Below the pieces are notes generated by a model, which worked only from the letters and a program-made list of their open reading frames with translations, did not search any database and was not told the origin of the DNA. This document shows positions 1-8,247 of a stretch of 64,000 nt of DNA, in pieces. Numbering within the stretch: the stretch's first letter is position 1; the number at the start of each line of letters is the position of its first letter. Where the stretch lies: contig NZ_CP097128.1 of NCBI RefSeq assembly GCF_023330685.1, positions 744,001 to 808,000 of the forward strand, in the 5' to 3' direction. The position numbers were made by a program, and so were the translations under genes. This stretch comes from Conexibacter sp. DBS9H8. Lineage in GTDB: Bacteria; Actinomycetota; Thermoleophilia; Solirubrobacterales; Solirubrobacteraceae.

Positions 1-221
1 ACCGCCGTCACCTCCGCGCCGATCGCCTCGACGACGCCGATGAACTCGTGCCCGATCGGCCCAGGAGCAAAATCGGTCGCGCCGCGGTAGTACCAGAGAT
101 CGGATCCGCACACGCAGGCGAGGACGACCCGGACGACCGCGTCGGTCGGCTCGCGCAGGCCGGCGTCCGGCCGGTCACCGGCGCGAACATCACGGGGGGC
201 ATGGAAGATCGCTGCGCGCAC
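1..221 (-). CDS. Zinc-dependent alcohol dehydrogenase, N-terminal part (cut by window edge)
   Basis: Reading leftwards from a GTG start, the frame encodes about 73 residues of a medium-chain dehydrogenase. It contains an ACVCGSDLWYYRG segment (catalytic-zinc Cys) and GPIGHEFIGVVEAIG (zinc-binding His-Glu motif), both typical of the GroES-like N-terminal domain. A GAGGAG ribosome binding site lies 6 nt upstream of the GTG, which decides the start. The Rossmann half lies outside the window, so cofactor and substrate cannot be judged. Family assignment is firm; exact substrate is unknown. Confidence 0.8.
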   Translation of the reverse strand, partial: MRAAIFHAPRDVRAGDRPDAGLREPTDAVVRVVLACVCGSDLWYYRGATDFAPGPIGHEFIGVVEAIGAEVTA

Positions 222-344
222 GTACGGCTCCTCGGTCGCTTACGGGAGAGGGGACGTCCCTAGGGTGACAGGCCGCGGCGGGGTGGGGCCGGCGGCCGCT
301 GTCGTGAACGCGGCTGCCTACGGTCTGCCTCGGTCGCGGCGGCC

Positions 345-1628
345 TCAGGCTCCCGGTGGTGAGGGTGACTCGGTGATCGAGGCGCCCTCGAGGTCGGCCA
401 GCTCGGTCGGGTTGACCGCGGCGAGGGTCGCCAGCGCGCAGACGCCGAGGGAGATCACCCCGATCGTGTGCGCCCAGGGTGGGTTGGCGAACGTGAGAAA
501 ACCGAGCCCGCCGAGCAATCCGGCGATCGCCACCCTCACACTGACGGTCGCCGAGCGCGTCCGTCCGCCATCGGTCGGGACGGCGAGGATGACCGCGAGC
601 GGCTGGTCGTCGAAGCCGCCGCGCAGGAACAGGCCGAAGAGCAGCCCGAGGGAGGGGAACAGGATGACGATCCCCATCCCGATCGCGATGAGAACGGCGA
701 TCAGCGTCGTCGTCGGGGCGGCCGCCTGGGCGACGGTGAGATCGGGCAGCAGCCGAGGCTGCTGGGCGAGCGCCCAGCCGACGATCATCCCGACGACCGC
801 GAGCGCGGCGGAGATCCGCGCCTGACCGTAGCGGCGGGCGAGCACGAGCCCGAGCGTCGTCACCCCGGCGAGCAGGGAGATCCCCACCCCGACGAGACCA
901 GGTCCCTCCAGCAGCCCGACGTAGAGACGGTGGGCGTCTGCGTGCAGGACGGGCAGGCCGGCGAGGGCGATCGCCCCGGCGATCACGGCCGTCACGAGCG
1001 CGCGGCGCCGGAACGCCCCCGCGAGCTCGGTTTCGTCGTGTCGGTCGGCGTCGGCGGCGAGGTAGACGGCCGCGAGGTAGGCGGAGAGGACGACCGCGAG
1101 GGCGCCGGCGAGCAGGGAGGTCGGGTTGAGCCACGAGCTGATCAGGTTGCCCGCCGCGTTGCCCTTGGGCACCCGGCCGGAGGCGATCGCGCCGACCATC
1201 GTCCCGAGCGCGAACGGGGTGAGGAAGGAGGCGGCGGAGAACAGCCCGTCGATGATCCGCAGCTCCCGGCGCTGCGCCGTCCCCGACCGGAGCGCGTAGG
1301 CGGTGCCGCGGAAGATGATCCCGACCCCGGCGAACAGGAGCGGCACCGCGAGCGTGGAGGCGAGCGCGCCGAACGCCGCCGGGTAGGCGGTCCAGGTGAC
1401 GGTGAGCACGAAGATCAACCACACGTGGTTGGCCTCCCACACCGGCCCGATCGCATGGTGGGCGTGCTCGCGGATCGCCCGCGAGCGCCCGCGCCCCTCC
1501 GCGCTGCTCGCCGGGGTGAGGAGGGACACGAGCTGCCAGATGCCGGCACCGAAGTCCGCCCCGCCGAGGATCGTGTAGAGCGCGAGGCCGATGAGGACCG
1601 CGATGATCGGGAGGTCATAGAGGTGCAT
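345..1628 (-). CDS. cydB: Cytochrome bd ubiquinol oxidase subunit II
   Basis: A 427-residue, strongly hydrophobic protein with the CydB N-terminal signature, including LYTILGGADFGAGIWQL in the first membrane segment. With CydA it forms the heterodimeric cytochrome bd complex in the cytoplasmic membrane, which oxidises quinol and reduces O2 to water with high oxygen affinity. CydB itself carries no conserved haem ligands and is known as the structural partner. The ATG lies 6 nt after the cydA stop codon, so the two are clearly co-transcribed. It is somewhat longer than E. coli CydB (379 aa). No cydC/cydD assembly exporter is adjacent. Function assignment is secure. Confidence 0.95.
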   Translation of the reverse strand: MHLYDLPIIAVLIGLALYTILGGADFGAGIWQLVSLLTPASSAEGRGRSRAIREHAHHAIGPVWEANHVWLIFVLTVTWTAYPAAFGALASTLAVPLLFAGVGIIFRGTAYALRSGTAQRRELRIIDGLFSAASFLTPFALGTMVGAIASGRVPKGNAAGNLISSWLNPTSLLAGALAVVLSAYLAAVYLAADADRHDETELAGAFRRRALVTAVIAGAIALAGLPVLHADAHRLYVGLLEGPGLVGVGISLLAGVTTLGLVLARRYGQARISAALAVVGMIVGWALAQQPRLLPDLTVAQAAAPTTTLIAVLIAIGMGIVILFPSLGLLFGLFLRGGFDDQPLAVILAVPTDGGRTRSATVSVRVAIAGLLGGLGFLTFANPPWAHTIGVISLGVCALATLAAVNPTELADLEGASITESPSPPGA

Positions 1629-1634
1629 GAGCGA

Positions 1635-3008
1635 TCACACCCCGAGCAGCTGTCGGTCCTGGTTGTTCCTCTCCAGGGGATCCTCCGCCCCGCCGAGTGG
1701 GGCCCGGGCGAGCCGGCGCAGAATCCACACGGCGGCGATCGCGATCATCACGTAGGCGGCCGACAGCACGCCGTAGCTGACGGGTACCGAGCCCGCGCGG
1801 GTCACCGCCTGGGCGGTCGTCATCACGTGGTAGACGACCCAGGGCTGGCGGCCGACCTCGGTCACCATCCACCCGGCGATGAGGGCGGTGATCGCCCCGG
1901 GGCCGGCGGCCGCGGCGGCGAGGAAGAACAGGCGTTGGCGGGGCAGGCGACGGTGACGGTAACGAACCCACAGGAACCACATGGCGAGCACCGCGAGCCC
2001 GGTCCCGATCCCAACCATCGTCTGGAAGGAGATCCGGGTGATGTTGATCGGCGGTCGGTAGGCGACCGGCACGGCGTCGAGTCCGGTCACCTTCGCGTTG
2101 AAACTGTGGAAGGCGAGCAGGGAGAGAAGGTGGGGGATCGCGATCCCGAACTTGATCTGACCGTTCGTGTACCAGCCGAGCAGGTGCTCGGGGGCCCCGC
2201 GGGTCGTCTTGGCGAGCCCCTCGATGGCGGCGAGCTTGATCGGCTGCTCCGTCGCGACGTCACGAGCGACCCAGTCGCCGATGAGCACCTCCAGCGGTGA
2301 GGCGATCGCGGCGATCGAGAACGGCACCGTGAAGGCGATCCGCTCATAGCGGCTCCAGCGTCCGCGCAGGCGCCCGATCGCATACGGCATCGCGAGCAGG
2401 AACCCGGCGACCATGAACGCCCCGACGTACATGTGGATGAGCTCGTTCCAGAGGAAGCTGTTGCCGAACAGGGCGGCCCACGGGTGGACGTCGTAGACGT
2501 GCCCGTGGTGAAGTCGGAACCCGGAGGGATGCTGCATCCAGGCGTTGACCGAGATGACCATCAGCGACCCGGTGAAACCGGCGAAGATCATCGGCAGGGC
2601 GGTGAGGAAGTGGACGCGCGGTGAGAACCGCTTCCAGCCGTAGACGTAGATCCCGACGAAGATCGCCTCAAGGAAGAACGAGAACCCCTCGATCGCGAAG
2701 CCGAGACCGAACACGCTGCCGAACGTCGACATGAAGGACGGCCACAGCATCCCCATCTCGAAGGAGAGGATCGTGCCGGTCACCGCGCCGATCGCGAACA
2801 GCGCGGCCATGATCCGGGTCCAGCGCCGGGCGATCGTGCGGTATAGCTCGTCACCGGTCCGGAGGTAGCGCCACTCGACGTAGGCGACGATCGCGGGCAG
2901 GGCGATGCCGAAGCAGATGAACGGCACGTGCGCGGTGAAGGAGAGCGCCTGGAGCTGGCTGGCCGCCTTGAGGTAGACGGCGTGCCCGGCGGTGGTGGGC
3001 GGATTCAT
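1635..3008 (-). CDS. cydA: Cytochrome bd ubiquinol oxidase subunit I
   Basis: A 457-residue polytopic membrane protein. Family features are visible: a His near residue 27 in the first helix (matching the haem ligand His19 of E. coli), the FEMGMLWPSFMSTFGSVFG helix, a second helix His in ELIHMYVGA, and the GRQPWVVYH motif in the C-terminal half. CydA binds haems b558, b595 and d and the quinol site. The length fits the short-Q-loop form common outside proteobacteria. First gene of a cydA-cydB operon. Its start lies 156 nt from the divergent kinase gene, so that spacer should carry both promoters; I see no confident operator there. Confidence 0.95.
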   Translation of the reverse strand: MNPPTTAGHAVYLKAASQLQALSFTAHVPFICFGIALPAIVAYVEWRYLRTGDELYRTIARRWTRIMAALFAIGAVTGTILSFEMGMLWPSFMSTFGSVFGLGFAIEGFSFFLEAIFVGIYVYGWKRFSPRVHFLTALPMIFAGFTGSLMVISVNAWMQHPSGFRLHHGHVYDVHPWAALFGNSFLWNELIHMYVGAFMVAGFLLAMPYAIGRLRGRWSRYERIAFTVPFSIAAIASPLEVLIGDWVARDVATEQPIKLAAIEGLAKTTRGAPEHLLGWYTNGQIKFGIAIPHLLSLLAFHSFNAKVTGLDAVPVAYRPPINITRISFQTMVGIGTGLAVLAMWFLWVRYRHRRLPRQRLFFLAAAAAGPGAITALIAGWMVTEVGRQPWVVYHVMTTAQAVTRAGSVPVSYGVLSAAYVMIAIAAVWILRRLARAPLGGAEDPLERNNQDRQLLGV

Positions 3009-3164
3009 GCCGGCCTCACCGGGTGAGGCGGAATACGGAAGGGGATGGTCACGTGCGAACTCCCAGGGAAAGGTTTGAGAGGACGGAGCGATCGTGACTC
3101 CGAGCGGCCGCCAACCGTGAGCGACGCAACCTCAGTTATACCAGCGCGGATCTACCCTTCAGGG

Positions 3165-4367
3165 ATGAGTCGCCAAACGCCTCCGGGACACGACGATCCG
3201 CCGCGGCAGCGGGCGGCCCGTTCCCTCCCGCGACCGCTGGCACCTGCCACCGGCTGGGAGAGTGAGCTGGAGGTCCGCGCGGCCGCCCGCCGCGCCGGCG
3301 TCTGGCTCGGCTGGTCCTCGGTCGCCGCCGTGCTGATCGCGCTCGCGCTCGGCATCCACGCCCACCGGCGCGTCGTTGTCGTCGTCCTCATCGTCGGCGC
3401 CGCCCTGCTCAACGGGTCGATGCTCGTCGTCCCCCACCGCTGGTGGCGCAGCCGTCGCTGGAGCCGGCCCCTGTTCACCGTGTGGTCGGGCGGGCTGCTG
3501 ATCCTCGTCGCCCTGCTCGTGCTCGTCGCCGGTGCCCACGCCGACCTCGACCTGCTCCTGTTCCTGATCGTCCCGTTCCTCGCGACGATCCACTCCGGGT
3601 CCGCCCGGGTCGCGTGGCTCGCCGCCGCGATCGGCCTGCTCGTGCTCCTCACCGGCGCCAGCGGTGACTTCAGCGCCGGCGCGGTCGCGCTCCGCGCCGT
3701 GTTGCTGCTCGGTGCCGCCGTGCTCGCGGTCGCCCTCGCCGACCTCAACCGGGCGGCCGCGGCCACCCGGATCGCCCTCCACGACCGGGCCGAGCTCGAG
3801 CGGCTCCTGCTCGCCGAGGCTCACCACCGCGTCAAGAACAGCCTGCAGACCGTCGCGGACCTGCTGTTGCTCAGCCGACCCGCAGGAACCGGGGACGCTC
3901 GTGCCTTCGATGAGACCGCCGACCGGATCCGGGCGATCGCCGTCGTCCACCGGCTGCTCGCGGACCGGCGCGGGGCCGACGTGGACGCGGGCGAACTCCT
4001 GCGCCTGATCACCCGCTCGGTCGCTCCCGACGCCGAGGTGTCCACCGTCCCCGAGCGGCTCGACCCGGACGTCGCCCAACAGGTCGGGATCGTCGCCAAC
4101 GAGCTGATCGCCAACGCCGTCGAGCACGGGCTCGCACCGATCCGGGTCGCCCTCGCCCACGGGGATGACCCGACGAGCCTGTCGCTCACCGTCAGTGACG
4201 GCGGCGATGGACCGAACGGCCATGCCCCCGGGCTCGGGCTCGCGCTCGTCGAGCGGATCACCCGCCAGGGCCTGCACGGCCGCTTCCGGCTCGCGCACGA
4301 GCCCGACGGGCCGACCGTCGCCACCGTCTCCTTCGCAGCCCACCTCTCCGTCGCCGAGAACCCCTGA
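3165..4367 (+). CDS. Membrane sensor histidine kinase, HisKA_2 (PdtaS-like) family
   Basis: With the ATG at 3165 this is a 400-residue protein: roughly five hydrophobic segments in the first 190 residues, then a HisKA_2 dimerisation/phosphoacceptor helix (AEAHHRVKNSLQTVADLLLL, His220/His221) and a HATPase_c domain with N-box GIVANELIANAVEHG and a G-box rich in GLGLALVERI. An in-frame ATG 40 codons upstream exists, but the extra residues look non-coding. HisKA_2 kinases commonly pair with ANTAR response regulators, and the next gene is exactly that. The signal is unknown; the N-terminus has no recognisable periplasmic sensor domain, so membrane or intramembrane sensing is possible. Confidence 0.85.
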   Translation: MSRQTPPGHDDPPRQRAARSLPRPLAPATGWESELEVRAAARRAGVWLGWSSVAAVLIALALGIHAHRRVVVVVLIVGAALLNGSMLVVPHRWWRSRRWSRPLFTVWSGGLLILVALLVLVAGAHADLDLLLFLIVPFLATIHSGSARVAWLAAAIGLLVLLTGASGDFSAGAVALRAVLLLGAAVLAVALADLNRAAAATRIALHDRAELERLLLAEAHHRVKNSLQTVADLLLLSRPAGTGDARAFDETADRIRAIAVVHRLLADRRGADVDAGELLRLITRSVAPDAEVSTVPERLDPDVAQQVGIVANELIANAVEHGLAPIRVALAHGDDPTSLSLTVSDGGDGPNGHAPGLGLALVERITRQGLHGRFRLAHEPDGPTVATVSFAAHLSVAENP

Positions 4368-4431
4368 TGCAGGCATCCCGACACGCCCCGTCGCTCTCCC
4401 CGTCCCCGATCGCCGCGTCCGGACGGGATCG

Positions 4432-5046
4432 ATGCGGATCCTGATCGCCGAGGACGACCCGGTCATCGGTCTCGCCCTCACCCGCCGGGTGGAGGCGCTC
4501 GGGCACACGGCGATCGGGCTCGCCGGGGACGGGGAGGAGGCGATCGCGCTCGCGCGCAGCGCGCCGCCGGACCTGTACCTGTTTGACATCGACATGCCCC
4601 GCCGGGACGGTCTCAGCGCCGCCTCCGCGCTCGCCGACCTCGGCCTGCGCCGGCCCGTCGTCGTGATCACCGGGGTCGAGGATCCGGGGCTGATCGACAG
4701 GTGCATCGCCACCGGGGTGAGCGCCTACCTCGCCAAGCCGGTCAACGACCGTGAGCTCGCGGCGGCGATCGCCCTCGCCGAGATCCGGCACCGGGAGTTC
4801 CGCGACCTCGAGGCGGAGGTCACCGAGGCCCGCCAGGCTCTCGCCGACCGCAAGCTCGTCGAGCGGGCCAAGGCGGTGCTGATCACCTCCGCCGGCCTCA
4901 GCGAACCGGACGCGTTCCGGCGTATCCAGCGCGCCGCCCGGGACCGCAACCTCCGGCTCGTGGAGATGGCCCGGGTGATCCTCGACGGGGCTGAGCTGCT
5001 GGCACCGCCCGCGGACGGGGAGAGCCCGTCGGCGGGAGGCGGTTGA
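4432..5046 (+). CDS. Response regulator with ANTAR RNA-binding output (PdtaR-like)
   Basis: A 204-residue protein in two parts: a receiver domain (acidic pocket Glu7-Asp8-Asp9, phosphoacceptor Asp52 in LFDIDMP, conserved Lys in YLAKPVN) and a C-terminal ANTAR helix bundle (LVERAKAVLI...SEPDAFRRIQRAAR...VEMARVIL). ANTAR proteins bind paired hexaloop RNA hairpins and prevent transcription termination. It starts 64 nt after the sensor kinase and is almost certainly its partner, as in the mycobacterial PdtaS/PdtaR pair. The ATG at 4432 begins directly with the MRILIAEDD receiver strand, so longer upstream starts are unlikely. Target RNAs cannot be told from this window. Confidence 0.88.
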   Translation: MRILIAEDDPVIGLALTRRVEALGHTAIGLAGDGEEAIALARSAPPDLYLFDIDMPRRDGLSAASALADLGLRRPVVVITGVEDPGLIDRCIATGVSAYLAKPVNDRELAAAIALAEIRHREFRDLEAEVTEARQALADRKLVERAKAVLITSAGLSEPDAFRRIQRAARDRNLRLVEMARVILDGAELLAPPADGESPSAGGG

Positions 5047-5101
5047 GGCGGCTGGTGAGGGCCCCCGGCGGGGTGACGCGCCCCTCTCGCGAGGGTGAGC
5101 C

Positions 5102-5160
5102 CGACGAGGGGGTGAACCGCGACGAGGGGGGGGTGAACCGCGACGGGGGGGGTGAACCGC
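5102..5160. repeat. Short direct repeats with variable G-tracts
   Basis: Three imperfect copies of a unit of about 18-21 nt (CGACGAGGGGG followed by TGAACCG) differ mainly in the length of the G run (5 to 8 G). They lead directly into a long hairpin. The block lies between the 3' ends of the regulator gene and the crotonase gene, so it is non-coding. G-run variation of this type is prone to replication slippage. Function unknown. Confidence 0.7.
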
Positions 5161-5209
5161 GACGAGGGGGGACAAATGCGTTCCCACGACACATTTCTCC
5201 CCCCACGTC
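5161..5209. repeat. Long hairpin element, copy 1, with conserved 13-nt loop
   Basis: Two 18-nt arms (GACGAGGGGGGACAAATG against CATTTCTCCCCCCACGTC) pair at 16 of 18 positions around the loop CGTTCCCACGACA. The element begins at the stop codon of the minus-strand crotonase gene and could serve as its terminator, although no T-tract follows. A second copy with the same loop occurs at 17.11 kb, so this is a repeated element and not a one-off terminator. Confidence 0.75.
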
Positions 5210-5963
5210 AGCTGCCCCCGGCTCTGAGCGCGCGTCGTCGCAGTGACCACATCTGCGCGGACCGCTCGAGCTCGAGCGCGGCCGGCCACGGCAGCGCCGG
5301 CGGCCCGGTCACCGTCGCCATCGAGCGCGCGGTCGCCCGCGCGAGGGCCGGATCGGCCGCCGGGACCGCCGCGAGCGTGGTCGCGGCCTCCAGGACCTCG
5401 GCGGCCGGCAGCGCCCGCCAGGCGAGGCCGCGGGCGGCGGCCTCCGTCCCGGTCATCGCTGCGCCGAATAGGGCGAGTGCGTTGGCGGCCTCCCGGCCTG
5501 CCGCGCGGCTCAGCAGCAGGCTGTGGCCGCCGCCGGGATGCAGGCCGATCGGAAGGAACCCCGACCGCAGCGTTGCGTCCTCGGCGATGACCCGCAGGTC
5601 GGTCGCGAGGGCGAGGTTGAGGCCCGCACCGACGGCCCCGCCGACGATCGCGGCGACGGTCGGCACTCTGAGCGCCCCGATCCGGGTGAAGGCCTGATAC
5701 ACCGCCCCGAGCTGGTCGTAGCGGTCCGGGGCGGCGGGGTCCTCCCCGGCACGGGTCAGGAGCGCCCGGTCCGCCCCGGCACAGAAGTAGCCGCCCGCCC
5801 CGAAGATGACCGCCGCTCCGACGGCCGGGTCGCCGTCCACCCGCTCACAGGCGGCGATGATCGCCTCGGCCATCGCGACGGTGAGCGCGTTGCGCCGCCC
5901 CGGCGCGTCGAGGGTGAGCGTCGCCAACCCGCCCTCGACCTGAAGGATGACCTCGGAGTCCAT
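5208..5963 (-). CDS. Enoyl-CoA hydratase/isomerase (crotonase) family protein
   Basis: 251 residues with the crotonase fold signatures: FGAGGYFCAGAD forms the first oxyanion-hole strand and AIVGGAVGAGLNLALATDLR the second. The usual second catalytic Glu of hydratases is not obvious; the corresponding loop reads GFLPIGLHPGGG. Isomerase, thioesterase-like or other acyl-CoA chemistry is therefore as likely as hydration. It is a single minus-strand gene, with a convergent two-component pair on one side and an MFS gene on the other, so context gives no pathway. The C-terminal helix rich in Arg is typical of the trimerisation region. Family is secure, reaction is open. Confidence 0.85.
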   Translation of the reverse strand: MDSEVILQVEGGLATLTLDAPGRRNALTVAMAEAIIAACERVDGDPAVGAAVIFGAGGYFCAGADRALLTRAGEDPAAPDRYDQLGAVYQAFTRIGALRVPTVAAIVGGAVGAGLNLALATDLRVIAEDATLRSGFLPIGLHPGGGHSLLLSRAAGREAANALALFGAAMTGTEAAARGLAWRALPAAEVLEAATTLAAVPAADPALARATARSMATVTGPPALPWPAALELERSAQMWSLRRRALRAGGS

Positions 5964-6123
5964 GCCCCGATCATCGCAACTCGGCGGTCCGAGAGACCTC
6001 GGGGGGCGCCGGCAGGCCCACAGTGACGCCGGTGCGCCCCCGCCTGGGGAGCCGCCGGCGCGCCCTCACCCGGAGGCGTACCGGCGCGCTCACCCCCGAG
6101 CGCGCCGGCATCGCCCATCCGGT

Positions 6124-8010
6124 TCAGCTGCCGGGCTGTGGCCCGGCGGAACCGCCGGCCCGGAGCTTGGCCATCTCCGCCGCCAGCCAGGCGTCGTGCG
6201 CCTCCTCCGCGCGCTTGGCCTTGCGCGGATCCCAGAAGCCCGCCATCAGCAGGATCAGCGGGATGAACACGGCCTCACCGGCGACGCCGATGAGGAAGAA
6301 GCTGCGCCACTGCTTCGGGGACCGCTTGGCCGCGCTCGCCACCGGCGGGCCGTCGGTCGCCAGGGTCTTCAACGCCGCGCCGAGCGCCGGGGTCGGCGCC
6401 GACAGGGCGGCGAACTGGGCGGCTCCGAGCGTCTTGGGTGCGGTGGTGGAGAGGAACGCCAGGTCACTCGCCGCCGTCGGGGCGATCAGCTCGCTGAACG
6501 CCTTGGCTCCGATCGCCGCCCTGATCGCGCCCAGTTGGGCGGCCGTCGGGGTGACCCCGGCCGCCTGCGCCTTGGCGAGTGCGGCGGCGATCGTCGGGTT
6601 CGCCTTCAGCGCGGCGATCAGGGCCGCGTCCCGGGCGGCGACGGTCTGCAGCTTGGCGACCGTCGTCGGATGGGCGGCGACCGCGGTCGCGACCTTCCCG
6701 ATCGTCGTCGAACCGACCGGAACGGTCGAGCTGAGCACCGCCTGGACACCCGGGCCCTGCTCCACGAGCGTCGTCGCGGTCGTCACGACCTTCGGCACGA
6801 AGAACACGGACACGGCGATCACCACGCGGATCGTCAGCCCCCACACGGCGAGGCCGGTGGCGATCAGCGCCGGGTTGCGTCGCTCGACCGTCTCGGTGAA
6901 GCTCGCCATCCACGGGGCGAACGCGATCGCCAGCGACACCGCGATCGCCGACAGGAGGAACACGAACGTCCCGTAGGAGGTGTGCGCGTTCGTCGCCTTC
7001 AGCGCGAAGATGAGCGTGAAGATGATCGACAGGATCGCGCCGAGGACCATGAACGGCTTGCGCACCCGCAGCCGGTCAGAGATCAGCCCGACGATGATCA
7101 GTCCGCCCGCGTCAAAGGCCCAGAAGTAGTTGCCCAGCGTGTTCGCCCGGGCCTGGGTGTAGCGGAAGACGGTCTCAAAGAAGATCGGGAAGAACCCGAC
7201 GGCGACGTAGTAGATGATCAGGAACACGCTGATCGCGAACGCCGACCCGAGGATGTCGAGGTGGAGCATCTGCCGGAACGGCTTGCGCAGGCTCGCCTCG
7301 ATGTCAATCCCGGCGGCCCGGGCCTCGATCAGCTCGCGGTCCTTGCTGGAGACCATCAACTGGTCCCGCAGGCCGGGGGACAGCTCCCGCAGGCCCAGCA
7401 GCGCGACGACGAACACGATCAGGCCGATGATTCCCGCCTTCTCATATTGGTGTTGCCAGGTCGCGTTGCCCGAGCTGGAGACGAACGCGGAGACGACGAG
7501 GGAGCCGAGGACGGGACCGAGGGTCCAGAAGCCCATCGCGGAGGCGCGCCCGAGCTGGGGGGAGAAGTCGCGGATCAGCGCCGGGGTGGCGACGAGGATG
7601 ATCCCCTCGACGAAGCCGATCGCGACGTAGACGATCCCGAACCCGAGCTTGGAGTGCACGTTCGGCAGTGCGAACAGACACAGCAGGCCGACGATGCCGA
7701 GCCCGACGGTGACGATGTTCGCCCGCCCGTAGCGGTCCGCGAGCCCCGCCACGACCGAGGCGGTCGCGCCGAGCAGGTAGCCGACGACGCTGACGTTCAC
7801 GTAGTAGGTGAAGGACATGTGGAGATCCCGGAGGATCGCCGTCGCCACCCCACCGCTGAGGTACAGCTGGTAGTAGAGGACGATCGTCGTCGCGACGACG
7901 ATCCCCAGGCTCATGAACCGCGTCGTGTTCCCCGGATAGTGGACTAGGGTGCGGTTCCAGAGCCGCTGCACGGGGCTCGGGGCTGCGTCGGAGACAGGGG
8001 CGGTGCTCAC
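6124..8010 (-). CDS. MFS transporter with large extracytoplasmic insertion
   Basis: About 628 residues. The first 400 residues form 11 predicted membrane helices with an MFS motif A (GLADRYGRANIVTVG). A soluble Ala/Thr-rich stretch of roughly 170 residues follows, then one last helix (FFLIGVAGEAVFIPLILLMAG) and a charged tail. Ordinary MFS carriers have about 400-450 residues. I place the start at GTG (8010), preceded by GGGAGG at 5-nt spacing, in preference to an ATG 13 codons upstream. It lies downstream of the glycolate genes in the same direction. A role in glycolate or other carboxylate uptake is plausible but is inference only. A short upstream ORF ends on its start codon. Confidence 0.85.
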   Translation of the reverse strand: MSTAPVSDAAPSPVQRLWNRTLVHYPGNTTRFMSLGIVVATTIVLYYQLYLSGGVATAILRDLHMSFTYYVNVSVVGYLLGATASVVAGLADRYGRANIVTVGLGIVGLLCLFALPNVHSKLGFGIVYVAIGFVEGIILVATPALIRDFSPQLGRASAMGFWTLGPVLGSLVVSAFVSSSGNATWQHQYEKAGIIGLIVFVVALLGLRELSPGLRDQLMVSSKDRELIEARAAGIDIEASLRKPFRQMLHLDILGSAFAISVFLIIYYVAVGFFPIFFETVFRYTQARANTLGNYFWAFDAGGLIIVGLISDRLRVRKPFMVLGAILSIIFTLIFALKATNAHTSYGTFVFLLSAIAVSLAIAFAPWMASFTETVERRNPALIATGLAVWGLTIRVVIAVSVFFVPKVVTTATTLVEQGPGVQAVLSSTVPVGSTTIGKVATAVAAHPTTVAKLQTVAARDAALIAALKANPTIAAALAKAQAAGVTPTAAQLGAIRAAIGAKAFSELIAPTAASDLAFLSTTAPKTLGAAQFAALSAPTPALGAALKTLATDGPPVASAAKRSPKQWRSFFLIGVAGEAVFIPLILLMAGFWDPRKAKRAEEAHDAWLAAEMAKLRAGGSAGPQPGS

Positions 8011-8081
8011 ACGCGCCTCCCGTCGGTCGATCGGATCGGGTCCTCGCACGGGCCCGTGGCCCGCGGCGTCACTGCTCGCAT
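8007..8081 (-). CDS. Candidate 24-codon leader ORF overlapping the MFS start
   Basis: An ATG preceded by an excellent GGAGGAG sequence opens a 24-codon frame (MRAVTPRATG...). Its TGA stop overlaps the GTG start of the transporter gene in the string GTGTGAGC. The arrangement looks like a leader peptide or a translational-coupling device: ribosomes ending the leader would be placed at the transporter start. No amino acid is enriched enough to suggest classical attenuation, although Arg and Pro are frequent. Coding is not proven; it is too short for composition tests. Confidence 0.4.
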   Translation of the reverse strand: MRAVTPRATGPCEDPIRSTDGRRV

Positions 8082-8099
8082 CTCATCTCCTCCGTTGAG

Positions 8100-8154
8100 G
8101 TGACCAGCTCCCGGTCAGGGTGGTCACGGTCTCTCTCCTGGCGCAGACCCTATA
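8100..8154 (-). promoter_or_regulatory. Putative promoter and operator of the MFS transporter
   Basis: A TATAGG -10-like hexamer lies at 8149-8154 on the minus strand. Just downstream of it is an inverted repeat GTGACCA / TGGTCAC (8100-8106 and 8121-8127, 14-nt spacer). A dyad with a TGGT core placed after the -10 would suit a repressor of the GntR type, but no regulator gene is adjacent. No convincing -35 box was found. Confidence 0.35.
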
Positions 8155-8247
8155 GAGACGCCCGGCGGCGGGGCGCAGTTCCCCCCGAGTCGGCGTGATC
8201 GCCGCCGCGGCTCGGTGTCCGGCCGTCCGCGAAGCCGCCGAGCCGAT

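Noticed and set aside
468-2300. Long open frame (610 codons) on the plus strand across cydB and cydA
   Set aside because: It is the antisense of two certain genes, with a Gly/Arg/Asp/Pro-rich composition typical of shadow frames in very GC-rich DNA and no domain features.
5102-5209. CRISPR array
   Set aside because: Repeat units are short, G-rich and contiguous with no unique spacers of uniform length, and no cas genes occur in the window.
5947-7947. 666-codon plus-strand frame over the MFS gene
   Set aside because: Same type of antisense shadow. The MFS protein on the other strand has membrane helices and an MFS motif; this frame is repetitive Arg/Gly/Asp/Glu.
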